Shown one piece after another: positions 1 to 8,942 of a DNA stretch of 64,000 nt (positions are counted from its first letter, which is position 1; every line of letters begins with the position of its first letter). Source of the stretch: Pseudomonas sp. KU26590. Lineage in GTDB: Bacteria > Pseudomonadota > Gammaproteobacteria > Pseudomonadales > Pseudomonadaceae. A program made the position numbers and the translations under genes. The notes under the pieces were generated by a model. The model saw nothing but the letters and a program-made list of their open reading frames with translations, did not search any database and was not told the origin of the DNA. The stretch covers positions 5,645,501 through 5,709,500 of the forward strand of contig NZ_CP110644.1 of the NCBI RefSeq assembly GCF_026153515.1, read 5' to 3'.

Positions 1-30
1 CAAGTTTGGGGACTCGCCCACCCTAAAGCT

Positions 31-723
31 TTAAAGACTGGGGAACGCAAACTGCGAGGCCTCGTGACGGGCGCGCTGCGGCCACCGCTGTGTAATGGCT
101 TTACGACGGGTATAGAAGCGAACGCCATCCGGGCCATAAGCATGCAGGTCACCAAACAGGGACCGCTTCCATCCGCCAAAGCTGTGATAAGCCACAGGTA
201 CGGGCAGCGAAACGTTCACCCCAACCATTCCCACCTCGATCCCGTCGCAGAACAGGCGGGCTGCCTCACCATCGCGGGTGAAGATGCAGGTGCCATTGCC
301 GTATTCATGGTCGTTGATCAACTCCATGGCCTGTTCGAGACTGTCCACGCGCACGACGCACAGCACAGGACCGAATATCTCTTCTTTATAGATGCGCATG
401 TCGGCCGTGACATGGTCGAAAAGACAGCCTCCCAGAAAGAAGCCCTCCTCATGTCCGGATACCGTTAAGCCACGACCGTCGACTACCAGCTTCGCTCCTG
501 CTGCTACGCCATCTTCTATATAGCTGCACACTTTATCGCGATGCTGCCTTGTCACCAGAGGGCCCATATCAAGACCGCTTGAAGTGCCGGCGCCGATCTT
601 CAATCCGTTGATCTGGGGCACCAGCTTGGCGACCAGGGCATCGGCGACCTGGTCACGCACGCACACTGCAACCGAAATCGCCATGCAGCGCTCACCACAC
701 GAACCATAGGCGGCACCCATCAA
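31..723 (-). pseudogene. mmsA: 5'-truncated methylmalonate-semialdehyde dehydrogenase (mmsA remnant)
   Basis: The 230-residue frame matches the C-terminal half of CoA-acylating methylmalonate-semialdehyde dehydrogenase (usually about 500 residues), an enzyme of valine and beta-alanine catabolism. It opens at the segment around the catalytic cysteine ([11 protein letters not shown]) and continues through EEIFGPVL and the normal C-terminus. The whole N-terminal NAD-binding half is missing. The frame begins directly after the TGA of the aminotransferase, with a TTG and then ATG as the only early starts. In other pseudomonads an intact mmsA follows this aminotransferase, so an internal deletion of roughly 0.8 kb that removed the intergenic region and the 5' half of mmsA is the simplest explanation. 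Without the cofactor domain the product should be inactive. Confidence 0.85.
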
Positions 724-2070
724 TCAGTCGATTTGATTCAGGGCCTGGCCCACCGCGTCAAACATGCGGTCGAGGTCTTCCGGCTTGCTGTTGAAGGTCG
801 GGCCGAACTGCAGGGTGTCGCCGCCGAAGCGCACATAGAAACCCGCCTTCCATAGCTTCATGGCCGTTTCAAAGGGCCGCACAATGACGTCACCGTCCCG
901 CGGCGCAATCTGAATGGCGCCCGCGAGCCCGTAATTACGAATATCGACGACATTCTTGCTGCCCCTCAAAGCATGCAAATAGCTTTCGAAATGGGGCGCA
1001 GTTTCAGCCACTTGCTGCACCAGATTCTCTCGCTGAATGATCTCCAGCGCGGCAAGGCCGGCGGCGCAAGCAACGGGGTGCGCTGAATAGGTGTAGCCAT
1101 GGGGAAACTCCACGGCGTATTCAGGCGTCGGCTGACTCATGAACGTCTGGTAGATCTCGGTGCTGGCAATGACTGCCCCCATCGGGATCGCACCGTTGGT
1201 GATCTGCTTGGCAATGCACATCAGGTCCGGCGTCACGCCGAAGCTGTCGGCGCCGAACATCGAACCGGTTCGGCCGAAGCCGGTAATGACCTCATCGAAA
1301 ATCAGCAGGATGTTGTGCAGATCGCAGATTTCACGCAGACGCTTGAGATAACCCTGCGGCGGGACTATCACGCCCGCAGAACCCGCCATGGGCTCAACAA
1401 TCACCGCTGCGATGTTCGATGCGTCGTGCAGTTCGATCAGCTTGAGCATTTCATCGGCCAGCGCAATGCCGCCCTGCTCCGGCATGCCCCGTGAGTAGGC
1501 GTTGCTGGCGAGCAGCGTATGCGGCAGATGATCGACGTCCATCAATTGCCCGAACATCTTGCGGTTGCCGTTGACGCCACCCAGGCTGGTGCCGGCGATG
1601 TTCACGCCATGATAGCCACGGGCGCGGCCGATCATCTTGGTTTTGGTCGCCTGGCCCTTTAGACGCCAGTAAGCGCGGACCATCTTGACCGCAGTGTCAG
1701 CGCACTCCGATCCAGAGTCGGTATAAAAGACGTGATTCAGCTTGCCGGGTGTCAGATCGGTGATCTTTTCAGCCAGCTGGAACGACAGCGGGTGTCCGAA
1801 CTGGAATCCTGGCGAGTAGTCCAGCGTACCCAGCTGGCGGGATACCGCTTCCTGGATCTCCTTGCGCGTATGCCCTGCCCCACAGGTCCAAAGCCCCGAC
1901 AGACCGTCATAGATTTTGCGGCCCTTGTCGTCCGTGAGATAGCTGCCTTCGGCGGCGACGATCAGCCGTGGATCACGGTGGAAGTTTCGGTTCGCCGTGT
2001 AGGGCATCCAGTGGGCGTCAAGTTTGAGCTGGCTCGCCAGAGACATGTCGGACGATTCGGGCATATTCAT
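724..2070 (-). CDS. omega-amino acid (beta-alanine):pyruvate aminotransferase
   Basis: A class III PLP-dependent aminotransferase of 448 residues that converts beta-alanine and other omega-amino acids plus pyruvate to the semialdehyde and alanine. The family opening (SQLKLDAHWMPYTANRNFHRDP) is present. The PLP lysine lies in MCIAKQITNGA at residue 288, and the cofactor aspartate is in LLIFDEVITGFGRTG. The start chosen is the ATG at 2070 (MNMPESSD), the usual family start; the frame stays open upstream but that part has no family similarity. The C-terminus is complete (ALNQID). Its normal partner mmsA survives only as a fragment that starts 1 nt after this stop. A LysR gene is transcribed divergently and may control it. 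Confidence 0.93.
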   Translation of the reverse strand: MNMPESSDMSLASQLKLDAHWMPYTANRNFHRDPRLIVAAEGSYLTDDKGRKIYDGLSGLWTCGAGHTRKEIQEAVSRQLGTLDYSPGFQFGHPLSFQLAEKITDLTPGKLNHVFYTDSGSECADTAVKMVRAYWRLKGQATKTKMIGRARGYHGVNIAGTSLGGVNGNRKMFGQLMDVDHLPHTLLASNAYSRGMPEQGGIALADEMLKLIELHDASNIAAVIVEPMAGSAGVIVPPQGYLKRLREICDLHNILLIFDEVITGFGRTGSMFGADSFGVTPDLMCIAKQITNGAIPMGAVIASTEIYQTFMSQPTPEYAVEFPHGYTYSAHPVACAAGLAALEIIQRENLVQQVAETAPHFESYLHALRGSKNVVDIRNYGLAGAIQIAPRDGDVIVRPFETAMKLWKAGFYVRFGGDTLQFGPTFNSKPEDLDRMFDAVGQALNQID

Positions 2071-2214
2071 CGGAATTAACCTCACTGGGCGTGGGTGGCC
2101 TGATTTTCTGATTGAAGCGCGGGCAGGCGCAGGGCCGGTTGCAGCTAAAGTGACACGAGCATAAAGTCTGGAAAATCCTACTTTTACGATCTTCAGTTGA
2201 CTGGCCACTAAACT

Positions 2215-3135
2215 ATGAGCACCCGCCGTAACGACCCTCTGGCGCAAGTCAGCGATTTTGATATTCGTCTGTTGCGCATCTTTCGTAGCGTGGTGGAGGC
2301 CGGCGGCTTTTCGGCAGCGGAAAGCGCGCTGGGTATCGGTCGCTCCGCCATCAGTCAGCAGATGAGTGATCTGGAGCAACGCTTGGGACTGCGTCTTTGC
2401 CAACGAGGTCGTGCGGGGTTTTCCCTTACGGAGGAAGGCCGTGAGGTCTATCAGTCATCACTGCAGTTACTGAGCGCCCTCGAGAGTTTTCGTACGGAGG
2501 TGAATGGTCTTCACCGACACCTGCGCGGCGAACTGAACATCGGACTGACGGACAATCTCGTCACACTCCCCCATATGCGGATCACCCACGCGCTGTCCCA
2601 TCTGAAAGAACGTGGCCCGGACGTGCACATCAATATCCGCATGATCGCGCCAAACGAAGTCGAGCAGGGTGTGCTCGATGGCAGCTTGCACGTTGGCGTC
2701 GTACCCCAGGCCAGCGCCCTGTCGGGACTGGAATATCAGCCGCTTTATAGCGAGCGTTCGCTGCTGTATTGCGCCGTCGGACACCCGTTGTTTTACGTAG
2801 AAGATGCGCAACTGGATGACGATCGGCTGTCCGCGCAGGAGACGATCGCTCCGACGTTTCGTCTGCCGAGTGAAATCCAGGCGCACTATCAGGCGCTGAA
2901 ATGCACCGCGAGTGCGTCGGACCGGGAAGGCATGGCGTTTCTGATTCTGACGGGGCGTTACATTGGCTACCTACCCGATCATTACGCCAGCCTTTGGGTG
3001 CAACAGGGCCGGCTGCGCGCGCTGAAGCCCACGGCGCGGTTCTATGATGTGAGCCTTGTGACCGTCACGCGCAAAGGCCGCCGCCCCCATTTGGTGCTGG
3101 AAAGTTTTCTGGAGAGTCTGGCTGCTACACGATGA
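2215..3135 (+). CDS. LysR-family transcriptional regulator
   Basis: 306 residues with an N-terminal winged helix-turn-helix (about residues 15-75; VVEAGGFSAAESALGIGRSAISQQMSDLE) followed by a LysR substrate-binding domain. It is divergent from the omega-amino-acid aminotransferase across a 144-bp gap, the classical LysR arrangement, so control of amino-acid catabolism is a reasonable inference. The inducer cannot be read from the sequence. The ATG at 2215 lacks a strong Shine-Dalgarno, but the protein length and N-terminus fit the family. Confidence 0.9.
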   Translation: MSTRRNDPLAQVSDFDIRLLRIFRSVVEAGGFSAAESALGIGRSAISQQMSDLEQRLGLRLCQRGRAGFSLTEEGREVYQSSLQLLSALESFRTEVNGLHRHLRGELNIGLTDNLVTLPHMRITHALSHLKERGPDVHINIRMIAPNEVEQGVLDGSLHVGVVPQASALSGLEYQPLYSERSLLYCAVGHPLFYVEDAQLDDDRLSAQETIAPTFRLPSEIQAHYQALKCTASASDREGMAFLILTGRYIGYLPDHYASLWVQQGRLRALKPTARFYDVSLVTVTRKGRRPHLVLESFLESLAATR

Positions 3136-3276
3136 AGCCCGCTTGGTGTGTCGTAGCATTTACTACGCCCACCGAATCCGGCTCGGTAACCACCTATCTC
3201 ATTGATAGGCAGACATATAAGCCACAGCGCCAGGTACGTATCTGATCAGTTGGACAGGTTTTTGCAGTAAGGCTGG

Positions 3277-4695
3277 ATGTCGAAGCCCCACACAACATTG
3301 AGAGCCAGCATGCAGCCTGAAGCGCCAGACAATAACGACCTCATCTATGGCCTCAACGACCGGCCGCGCCCCGCGCCAGCGATCCTGGCGGCAATCCAGC
3401 ATGTGCTCGCTGCCTTCGTGGGCATTATCACGCCGCCACTGATTATCGGATCGGCGCTAGGCCTCGGTGCTTACATGCCTTATCTGATCAGCATGGCGCT
3501 GATGGTCTCTGGGGTGGGCACGTTCATTCAGGCGCGCCGGCCGTTCGGTATCGGCGCCGGCATGATTTGCCTGCAAGGCACCAGTTTCGCGTTTCTCGGC
3601 GCGGTACTGTCGGCAGGTTTTATGGTCAAGCAGCGCGGTGGCAGCCCGGAGGACATCATGGCGATGGTGTTCGGTGTGTGTTTCTTCGGCGCCGTCGTGC
3701 AGATTGTGCTGAGCCGTTTCATCGGCCAGTTGCGTCGGGTGATCACGCCGCTGGTCACCGGCATCGTCATCACGCTGATCGGCGTCAGCTTGATCAAGGT
3801 CGGCGTGACTGATCTGGGAGGCGGCTTCAACGCCCCGGACTTCGGCGAGCCGGTCAATCTGGCCCTCGGCGTTTTCGTGCTGGCAGTGATCATCGCGCTC
3901 AACCGTTCGAGCGCGCCCTGGTTGCGCCTGTCGGCCATTATTATCGGGCTCGCAGTCGGCAGCATTGCAGCCTGGTTCAGCGGCAAGCTCGTGCCTCACT
4001 CCATTGCCGACCTTGCGCTGGTCAGCATTCCTGTGCCCTTTCGCTTCGGATTCAGCTTCGACTGGGCCGCGTTCCTGCCGGTCGCGCTGATTTATCTGAT
4101 CAGCAGTATCGAAACCGTCGGTGACCTCACCGCCAACTGCATGCTCTCCCGGGAACCCATCAAGGGCCCAAGCTACATCGCTCGGTTGAAGGGCGGTGTA
4201 TTGGGCGACGGGGTCAGTTGCATGATCGCGGCGACTTTCAGCGCATTCCCCAATACCACTTTCGCGCAGAACAACGGTGTGATTCAGCTCACCGGCGTCG
4301 CCAGCCGGTATGTGGGCCTGTACATCGGAGCGATCCTGTTTCTGCTAGGACTGTTCCCGATGATAGGTGCGATTCTTCAGCAGATTCCGAAACCGGTGCT
4401 TGGCGGCGCGACATTGGTGATGTTCGGCAGCGTCGCAGCGGCAGGCGTACGGATACTCGCGCAAGCGCCGCTGGATCGCCGCAGCATGTTGATCATCGCC
4501 ACCTCTTTCGGTGTAGGACTGGGCATCGCGGCGCAACCGACGCTGCTGCATCATTTGCCACAGTGGGTGCAGAGCCTGTTCGACTCGGCGATTACCAGCG
4601 GCGGGCTGACGGCCATCGTGATGTGCCTGGTGCTCCCGGAAGCCAAGCAATCGAGCGAAGCAAAAAAAACGACAGGGGAATCTCTTGAGCATTGA
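3277..4695 (+). CDS. NCS2-family xanthine/uracil-type permease
   Basis: 472 residues, about 12-14 hydrophobic segments. The N-terminal LIYGLNDRPRPAPAILAAIQH and the central FAQNNGVIQLTGVASRYVG (family QNxGxxxxTGVxSR) mark the NCS2 nucleobase:cation symporters that take up uracil, xanthine or urate in the inner membrane. Two starts are possible: ATG 3277, preceded closely by TAAGG, and ATG 3310 (MQPEAPDNND); the shorter form would lose only 11 unconserved residues. A TetR gene follows by 33-84 bp depending on its start, and may regulate it. The exact purine or pyrimidine substrate is not determined by these motifs. Confidence 0.9.
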   Translation: MSKPHTTLRASMQPEAPDNNDLIYGLNDRPRPAPAILAAIQHVLAAFVGIITPPLIIGSALGLGAYMPYLISMALMVSGVGTFIQARRPFGIGAGMICLQGTSFAFLGAVLSAGFMVKQRGGSPEDIMAMVFGVCFFGAVVQIVLSRFIGQLRRVITPLVTGIVITLIGVSLIKVGVTDLGGGFNAPDFGEPVNLALGVFVLAVIIALNRSSAPWLRLSAIIIGLAVGSIAAWFSGKLVPHSIADLALVSIPVPFRFGFSFDWAAFLPVALIYLISSIETVGDLTANCMLSREPIKGPSYIARLKGGVLGDGVSCMIAATFSAFPNTTFAQNNGVIQLTGVASRYVGLYIGAILFLLGLFPMIGAILQQIPKPVLGGATLVMFGSVAAAGVRILAQAPLDRRSMLIIATSFGVGLGIAAQPTLLHHLPQWVQSLFDSAITSGGLTAIVMCLVLPEAKQSSEAKKTTGESLEH

Positions 4696-4779
4696 TTTAC
4701 GAGGGCAACGCTTGTCGGATCCTCGCGGGTGCGCTATCTGTTCACCGCGTCGCACCCCATGATCCGTCTGGAACCGCCC

Positions 4780-5439
4780 ATGACCCTCGAAGTCCCCGCT
4801 CACAGCCCCAGCGCCACCAAACCGGCCAGCCGCATTCGCCAGAAGAATGAAGAAGCGATCCTCAAGGCGGCCGAGGACGAATTCGCTCGGCATGGCTTCA
4901 AGGGCACCAGCATGAACACCATCGCGCAGAATGCCGGGTTGCCCAAAGCCAACTTGCACTATTACTTCACCAACAAGCTGGGGCTGTATATCGCGGTGCT
5001 GAGCAACATCATCGAGTTGTGGGACAGCACCTTTAACAACCTGAGCGCAAACGATGACCCGGCGCAGGCGCTGACGCACTACATACGCGCAAAGATGGAG
5101 TTCTCACGTCGCCAGCCACAAGCTTCGCGCATCTTCGCGATGGAGATCATCAGTGGCGGCGAATGCCTGAATCAGTATTTCAGCCAGGACTACCGCGAAT
5201 GGTTTCAGGGCCGTGCCGCCGTTTTCCAGGCGTGGATCGACGCCGGGAAGATGGACCCGGTCGATCCGGTGCATCTGATTTTCCTGCTGTGGGGCAGCAC
5301 TCAGCATTACGCTGACTTCGCCACCCAGATTTGCCAGGTCACCGGCCGTTCGAAACTGACCAGGCAAGACATGGAGGCCGCTGGGGATAACTTGATCCGC
5401 ATCATTCTCAAAGGCTGCGGACTCACGCCTGCTTTATAA
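4780..5439 (+). CDS. TetR/AcrR-family regulator (RutR-like)
   Basis: 219 residues from ATG 4780. The N-terminal TetR helix-turn-helix is clear (EEAILKAAEDEFARHGFKGTSMNTIAQNAGLPKANLHYYF). The C-terminal part (AMEIISGGECLNQYF, HLIFLLWGSTQHYADF) resembles the YcdC/RutR ligand-binding domain, whose members respond to pyrimidines or purines. Placement just after an NCS2 nucleobase permease agrees with a nucleobase-responsive repressor. In-frame starts at 4729 (GTG) and 4759 (ATG) would add unconserved residues. Whether it represses the permease upstream is inference. Confidence 0.85.
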   Translation: MTLEVPAHSPSATKPASRIRQKNEEAILKAAEDEFARHGFKGTSMNTIAQNAGLPKANLHYYFTNKLGLYIAVLSNIIELWDSTFNNLSANDDPAQALTHYIRAKMEFSRRQPQASRIFAMEIISGGECLNQYFSQDYREWFQGRAAVFQAWIDAGKMDPVDPVHLIFLLWGSTQHYADFATQICQVTGRSKLTRQDMEAAGDNLIRIILKGCGLTPAL

Positions 5440-5472
5440 CTCCTCAAACCCCAAGCGCAGTCTGGAATTTCA

Positions 5473-6060
5473 ATGCCTTTTACGCTCACCGGCCCCTGCG
5501 AGTTTCGCGAAGAGATTCGCAAGAGCCGCTTCATTACCCTCGCTGCCCCCATCGATACGCCTGCCGATGCTCAGGTGTTTATCGAGCAGCACAGTGATCT
5601 CGACGCCACCCACAATTGCTGGGCATGGAAGCTGGGCGCGCAGTACCGCAGCAACGACGATGGCGAACCGGGCGGCACCGCTGGGCGGCCGATACTCGCG
5701 GCCATTGATGCTCAGGATTTTGATCGGGTCGTCGTGCTGGTCATCCGCTGGTACGGCGGAATTCAACTGGGCACCGGCGGGCTCGCGAGGGCCTATGGCG
5801 GGGGCGCCAACAAATGCCTGCAGCAGGCTGATCGAGTGCCGTTGATCAACCGAGTGTCGTTGCAATTCGATTGCAGCTTTAGCGAGCTGGTGCTGATAAA
5901 GCTGCGAGTGGCCGAACTCAATGGGCTTGTGGAGGATGAGCGCTTCAACGCAAACGGCGTCACGCTCTCAATCGCTCTGGGCCCCGAGCAGATTGAAACC
6001 CTTCAACGCCAACTGTCCGATATCAGTCGCGGACGAATTGTCTTGCAGCCGCCGCAGTAA
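5473..6060 (+). CDS. YigZ/IMPACT-family protein
   Basis: 195 residues with the UPF0029/Impact N-terminal domain: KSRFITLAAPI, ATHNCWAWKLG, SNDDGEPGGTAGRPIL and VVLVIRWYGGIQLGTGGLARAY are all family hallmarks. A small C-terminal DUF1949-type domain follows from about residue 135. E. coli YigZ has this architecture and binds nucleic acid; the biochemical role in bacteria is not settled. It follows the TetR gene by 33 bp on the same strand and may be cotranscribed. The long intergenic region after it holds REP and repeated non-coding elements. Confidence 0.88.
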   Translation: MPFTLTGPCEFREEIRKSRFITLAAPIDTPADAQVFIEQHSDLDATHNCWAWKLGAQYRSNDDGEPGGTAGRPILAAIDAQDFDRVVVLVIRWYGGIQLGTGGLARAYGGGANKCLQQADRVPLINRVSLQFDCSFSELVLIKLRVAELNGLVEDERFNANGVTLSIALGPEQIETLQRQLSDISRGRIVLQPPQ

Positions 6061-6084
6061 TCGATCCGCAGACGTATCGACGCT

Positions 6085-6109
6085 TTCCCGGCTAAAGCCG
6101 GTCCTACAA
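6085..6109. repeat. REP element
   Basis: The imperfect palindrome TCCCGGCTAAAGCCGGTCC is a typical Pseudomonas REP. It lies 25 bp after the yigZ-like stop. The same class recurs at 43.7 and 54.1-54.3 kb. Confidence 0.8.
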
Positions 6110-6142
6110 GGAAACGCGACGACTGTAATCGCCAGTGGCATT

Positions 6143-6260
6143 TGCCCACATCTACTGTGCATCCGCCTGTGGACAAGCTGAGCACATGTCGCCGTAGGCC
6201 ACGCCCCATAAGGCTTTGCGCAGCTTGATTATTTTTTAGCCAAATCGGAGCGCTGTGAGT
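6143..6260 (+). repeat. Conserved intergenic element, copy 1
   Basis: CCCACAT (6145) is followed 22 nt later by CTGTGGACAAGCTGAGCAC, then GGCTTTGCGC at +67 and a T6 run at 6232-6237. The same signposts at the same spacings occur at 6345-6465 and 57605-57724. This copy is the most divergent: the middle CTGTGGA is degenerate, and the CAGGCTGG end is not seen. Strand is given as the strand on which the T-run follows the conserved body. Function is unknown. Confidence 0.6.
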
Positions 6261-6344
6261 AAAAGCAGCCGCAAAACAGGACGTTAGCGTCATTTATGCC
6301 GATGCGGCGCTCGTTTCGAGCCGCTCATACCGCCGATCCACATC

Positions 6345-6465
6345 TACCCACATTAGCTGTGGAGCAATCTGTGGATAACCCGTGCAAGCCTTTGCGGACT
6401 GCCGGGTACAACGCGCATTGGCGGAACTGGATGTTTTTTATACAACCCTATCGCTGGCAGGCTGG
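6345..6465 (+). repeat. Conserved intergenic element, copy 2
   Basis: TACCCACAT, CTGTGGAGC, CTGTGGATAACC (22 nt after CCCACAT), CGCATTGGCG and a T6 run (6434-6439) are in the same order and spacing as at 57605, and the element closes with CAGGCTGG. It contains a perfect DnaA-box-like TGTGGATAA. It lies 202 bp after copy 1, and its end is about 195 bp before the SDR start. Confidence 0.65.
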
Positions 6466-6660
6466 AGCGTGCGCCATCCTGGTCGCCTGACATTCAAATC
6501 GGAAACGCCCACTCACATATGTCGTGAGCCTCTGTCATCCTCTGCCGCTAACTTATGCGCCTCGCGGCAACACAGTGCTCTAGAAAACAAAATTCCCGCC
6601 GAGTCGCGATGTCCATCGAATGAGTGAAATTTTTCGTTTGTCTGTACAGGAGTCATTTCA

Positions 6661-7347
6661 ATGTCTACCCCTAAAACAGCCCTTATTATCGGCGCTTCAC
6701 GCGGCCTTGGCCTTGGATTGGTGAAACGTCTAACGGAACTGGGCTGGGAAGTCACCGCCACTGTCCGCGATGCCCAAAAGGTCGACGAACTGAAAGCACT
6801 GCCGAATGTCCAGTTGCAGACACTGGACATGGATGAGCAATCTTCTCTGGAAGTCCTCACCCATAACCTCAAGGGCCAGACCTATGATCTGCTGTTCGTC
6901 AACGCCGGCGTGATGGGCCCGATGCATCCCAACCCCACAGACGCCACGGCCGGCGAACTGGGTCAGCTGTTTCTCACCAATGCGGTCGCGCCGATCCGCC
7001 TGGCCAAGCGCTTCGTTGACCAGATCCGTCCCGACACCGGTGTGATTGCGTTCATGAGTTCGGTGCTCGGCAGTGTCACCATGCCGGACGCGCCAGAGAT
7101 GGCGTTGTACAAAGCCAGCAAAGCCGCGCTGAACTCAATGACCAACACCTTCGTGACGCAATTGGGCGAGAACAAACCCACCGTGCTGTCGATGCACCCC
7201 GGCTGGGTCCGTACGGCGATGGGCGGTGAAGGCGCCGACATCGACGTCGAAACCAGCGTGCGCGGGATTGTCGAGCAGCTTGAGCGGTTTGCAGGGAAAG
7301 GCGGTCATCACTTCGTGAACTACAAGGGTGAGACGATTCCCTGGTGA
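6661..7347 (+). CDS. SDR-family oxidoreductase (C-factor-like)
   Basis: 228 residues of the short-chain dehydrogenase/reductase fold. The NAD(P)-binding GASRGLG is at residues 11-17, LFVNAGV is the NAG motif, serine lies in FMSSVLGS, and the catalytic YxxxK is Y150/K154 (ALYKASKAAL). The end MHPGWVRTAMGG and the short length resemble the C-factor/CsgA-like SDR subgroup. Substrate unknown. A good Shine-Dalgarno (ACAGGAG) precedes ATG 6661. It has no obvious operon partner. Confidence 0.9.
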   Translation: MSTPKTALIIGASRGLGLGLVKRLTELGWEVTATVRDAQKVDELKALPNVQLQTLDMDEQSSLEVLTHNLKGQTYDLLFVNAGVMGPMHPNPTDATAGELGQLFLTNAVAPIRLAKRFVDQIRPDTGVIAFMSSVLGSVTMPDAPEMALYKASKAALNSMTNTFVTQLGENKPTVLSMHPGWVRTAMGGEGADIDVETSVRGIVEQLERFAGKGGHHFVNYKGETIPW

Positions 7348-7517
7348 TTGCGATGCACGTCGCGGCAGCATGAGCTGTCGTGACTTGCCGACCTGCGCTA
7401 CAACACCCTAGAATCTGCCCTTGCCTCGCAGCGCGTTCGATGCTGCGGCGACCCTGGATCAGCAGACAGGGCAACACTGAGCTGGCGACCTGAACCCACT
7501 TTCAGAGGAGCCGGCCA

Positions 7518-8873
7518 ATGCCCGCGATCCGTACCTGGTTGAAAAATCCCCTTGCCGTTTTCACGGCCAATGACCTCGATGCCTGTGGCGGCCTGGTGGT
7601 CGAAGGCGGGGTCATCGTTGAGATGCTCGCGCGGGGGCAACGGCCTGCGCAGCCCTGCGATCACGTGTTTGATGCGCGCGAGCATGTCTTGCTGCCCGGA
7701 CTGATCAATACGCATCACCACTTTTATCAAACCCTTACCCGCGCCTGGGGCCCGGTGGTCAATCAGCCGTTATTCCCCTGGCTGAAAACCCTGTATCCAG
7801 TGTGGGCGCGGCTGACCCCTGAAAAACTCGCGCTGGCCAGCAAAGTCGCCCTGACCGAATTGCTGCTGTCAGGCTGTACCACCGCCGCCGACCATCATTA
7901 TCTGTTCCCGCAGGGTCTGGAAAACGCCATTGATGTCCAGGTAGAAAGCGTCCGCGAACTGGGCATGCGCGCGATGCTGACGCGGGGTTCAATGACCTTG
8001 GGCGAAGTAGACGGCGGCTTGCCACCCCAGCAAACCGTCCAGCAGGGCCAGGTGATTCTCGATGACAGCGTGCGGTTGATCGAGACCTACCACGAGCGGG
8101 GTGACGGCGCGCAGATCCAGATTGCATTGGCGCCGTGCTCGCCGTTTTCGGTGACGACCGAGATCATGGCCGAAAGCGCGGCCCTCGCCGAAAAACACGA
8201 CGTGCGTCTGCACACCCACCTGGCTGAAACGCTGGACGAAGAGGACTTCTGCCTGCAGCGCTTCGGCCTGCGCACGGTGGATTATCTGGACAGCGTCGGC
8301 TGGCTCGGGCCTCGCACATGGCTGGCCCACGGCATTCATTTCAACAGCGAGGAGATCACTCGCCTCGGTCAGGCGGGCACCGGGGTCTGTCATTGCCCGA
8401 GTTCGAATATGCGCCTTGCGTCAGGCATCTGCCCCACGCTCGACCTGCTTGCCGCGGGCGCGCCGATCGGTCTGGGTGTCGACGGCTCTGCGTCAAATGA
8501 CGCCTCGAACATGATGCTTGAGGCCAAGCAGGCGCTTTACCTGCAGCGCCTGCGTTACGGGGCGGAAAAGATCACACCGGAACTGGCATTAGGCTGGGCG
8601 ACCAAGGGCTCGGCGCAATTGCTGGGCCGACATGACATCGGCGAGTTGGCCGCGGGCAAGCAGGCTGATCTGGCGCTGTTCAAGCTGGACGAGTTGCGCT
8701 TCTCCGGCAGTCACGAGCCGCTCTCGGCGCTGTTGCTGTGCGGCGCTGATCGCGCAGACCGGGTGATGATCGGCGGCAAATGGCGGGTGATCGATGGTCA
8801 GGTAGAAGGGCTGGATCTGAAGGGGTTGATTACAGAACATCTGCAGGCTGCTGCGGAATTGATCAGAGGTTAA
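7518..8873 (+). CDS. 8-oxoguanine deaminase
   Basis: 451 residues of the amidohydrolase superfamily, in the subgroup typified by P. aeruginosa PA0142, which deaminates 8-oxoguanine to urate. Metal ligands are visible: HxH in LINTHHHFYQTLTRAWG (about residues 64-66), HTHLAET (about 234), AHGIHF (about 271) and DGSASNDASNM (about 321). Opening (RTWLKNPLAVFTAND) and length fit the family. GGAG precedes ATG 7518. It stands alone between the SDR and a convergent antiporter gene, near other purine-handling genes in the window. Confidence 0.92.
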   Translation: MPAIRTWLKNPLAVFTANDLDACGGLVVEGGVIVEMLARGQRPAQPCDHVFDAREHVLLPGLINTHHHFYQTLTRAWGPVVNQPLFPWLKTLYPVWARLTPEKLALASKVALTELLLSGCTTAADHHYLFPQGLENAIDVQVESVRELGMRAMLTRGSMTLGEVDGGLPPQQTVQQGQVILDDSVRLIETYHERGDGAQIQIALAPCSPFSVTTEIMAESAALAEKHDVRLHTHLAETLDEEDFCLQRFGLRTVDYLDSVGWLGPRTWLAHGIHFNSEEITRLGQAGTGVCHCPSSNMRLASGICPTLDLLAAGAPIGLGVDGSASNDASNMMLEAKQALYLQRLRYGAEKITPELALGWATKGSAQLLGRHDIGELAAGKQADLALFKLDELRFSGSHEPLSALLLCGADRADRVMIGGKWRVIDGQVEGLDLKGLITEHLQAAAELIRG

Positions 8874-8884
8874 TGCGCTGTTAC

Positions 8885-8922
8885 AGCCGTGGGGAAGTGA
8901 AGCTGCTGACTCCCCCACGGCT
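8885..8922. terminator. Hairpin between convergent genes
   Basis: AGCCGTGGGG (8885-8894) pairs with CCCCACGGCT (8913-8922) across an 18-nt loop, between the stops of the 8-oxoguanine deaminase and chaA genes. There is no clear T-run on either side, so it may be a weak or shared terminator. Confidence 0.5.
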
Positions 8923-8942
8923 CGATTCAAGCCCAATCTGGT

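Larger units (their letters stand above)
6061..6660. other. 600-bp intergenic region with one REP and two tandem copies of a ~120-bp element
   Basis: No convincing coding frame is present. A REP of the CCCGGCTAAAGCCGG type lies at 6085-6109. Two copies of a conserved non-coding element follow at 6143-6260 and 6345-6465. Short open frames here have no codon structure or ribosome sites that would support a gene. Confidence 0.75.
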
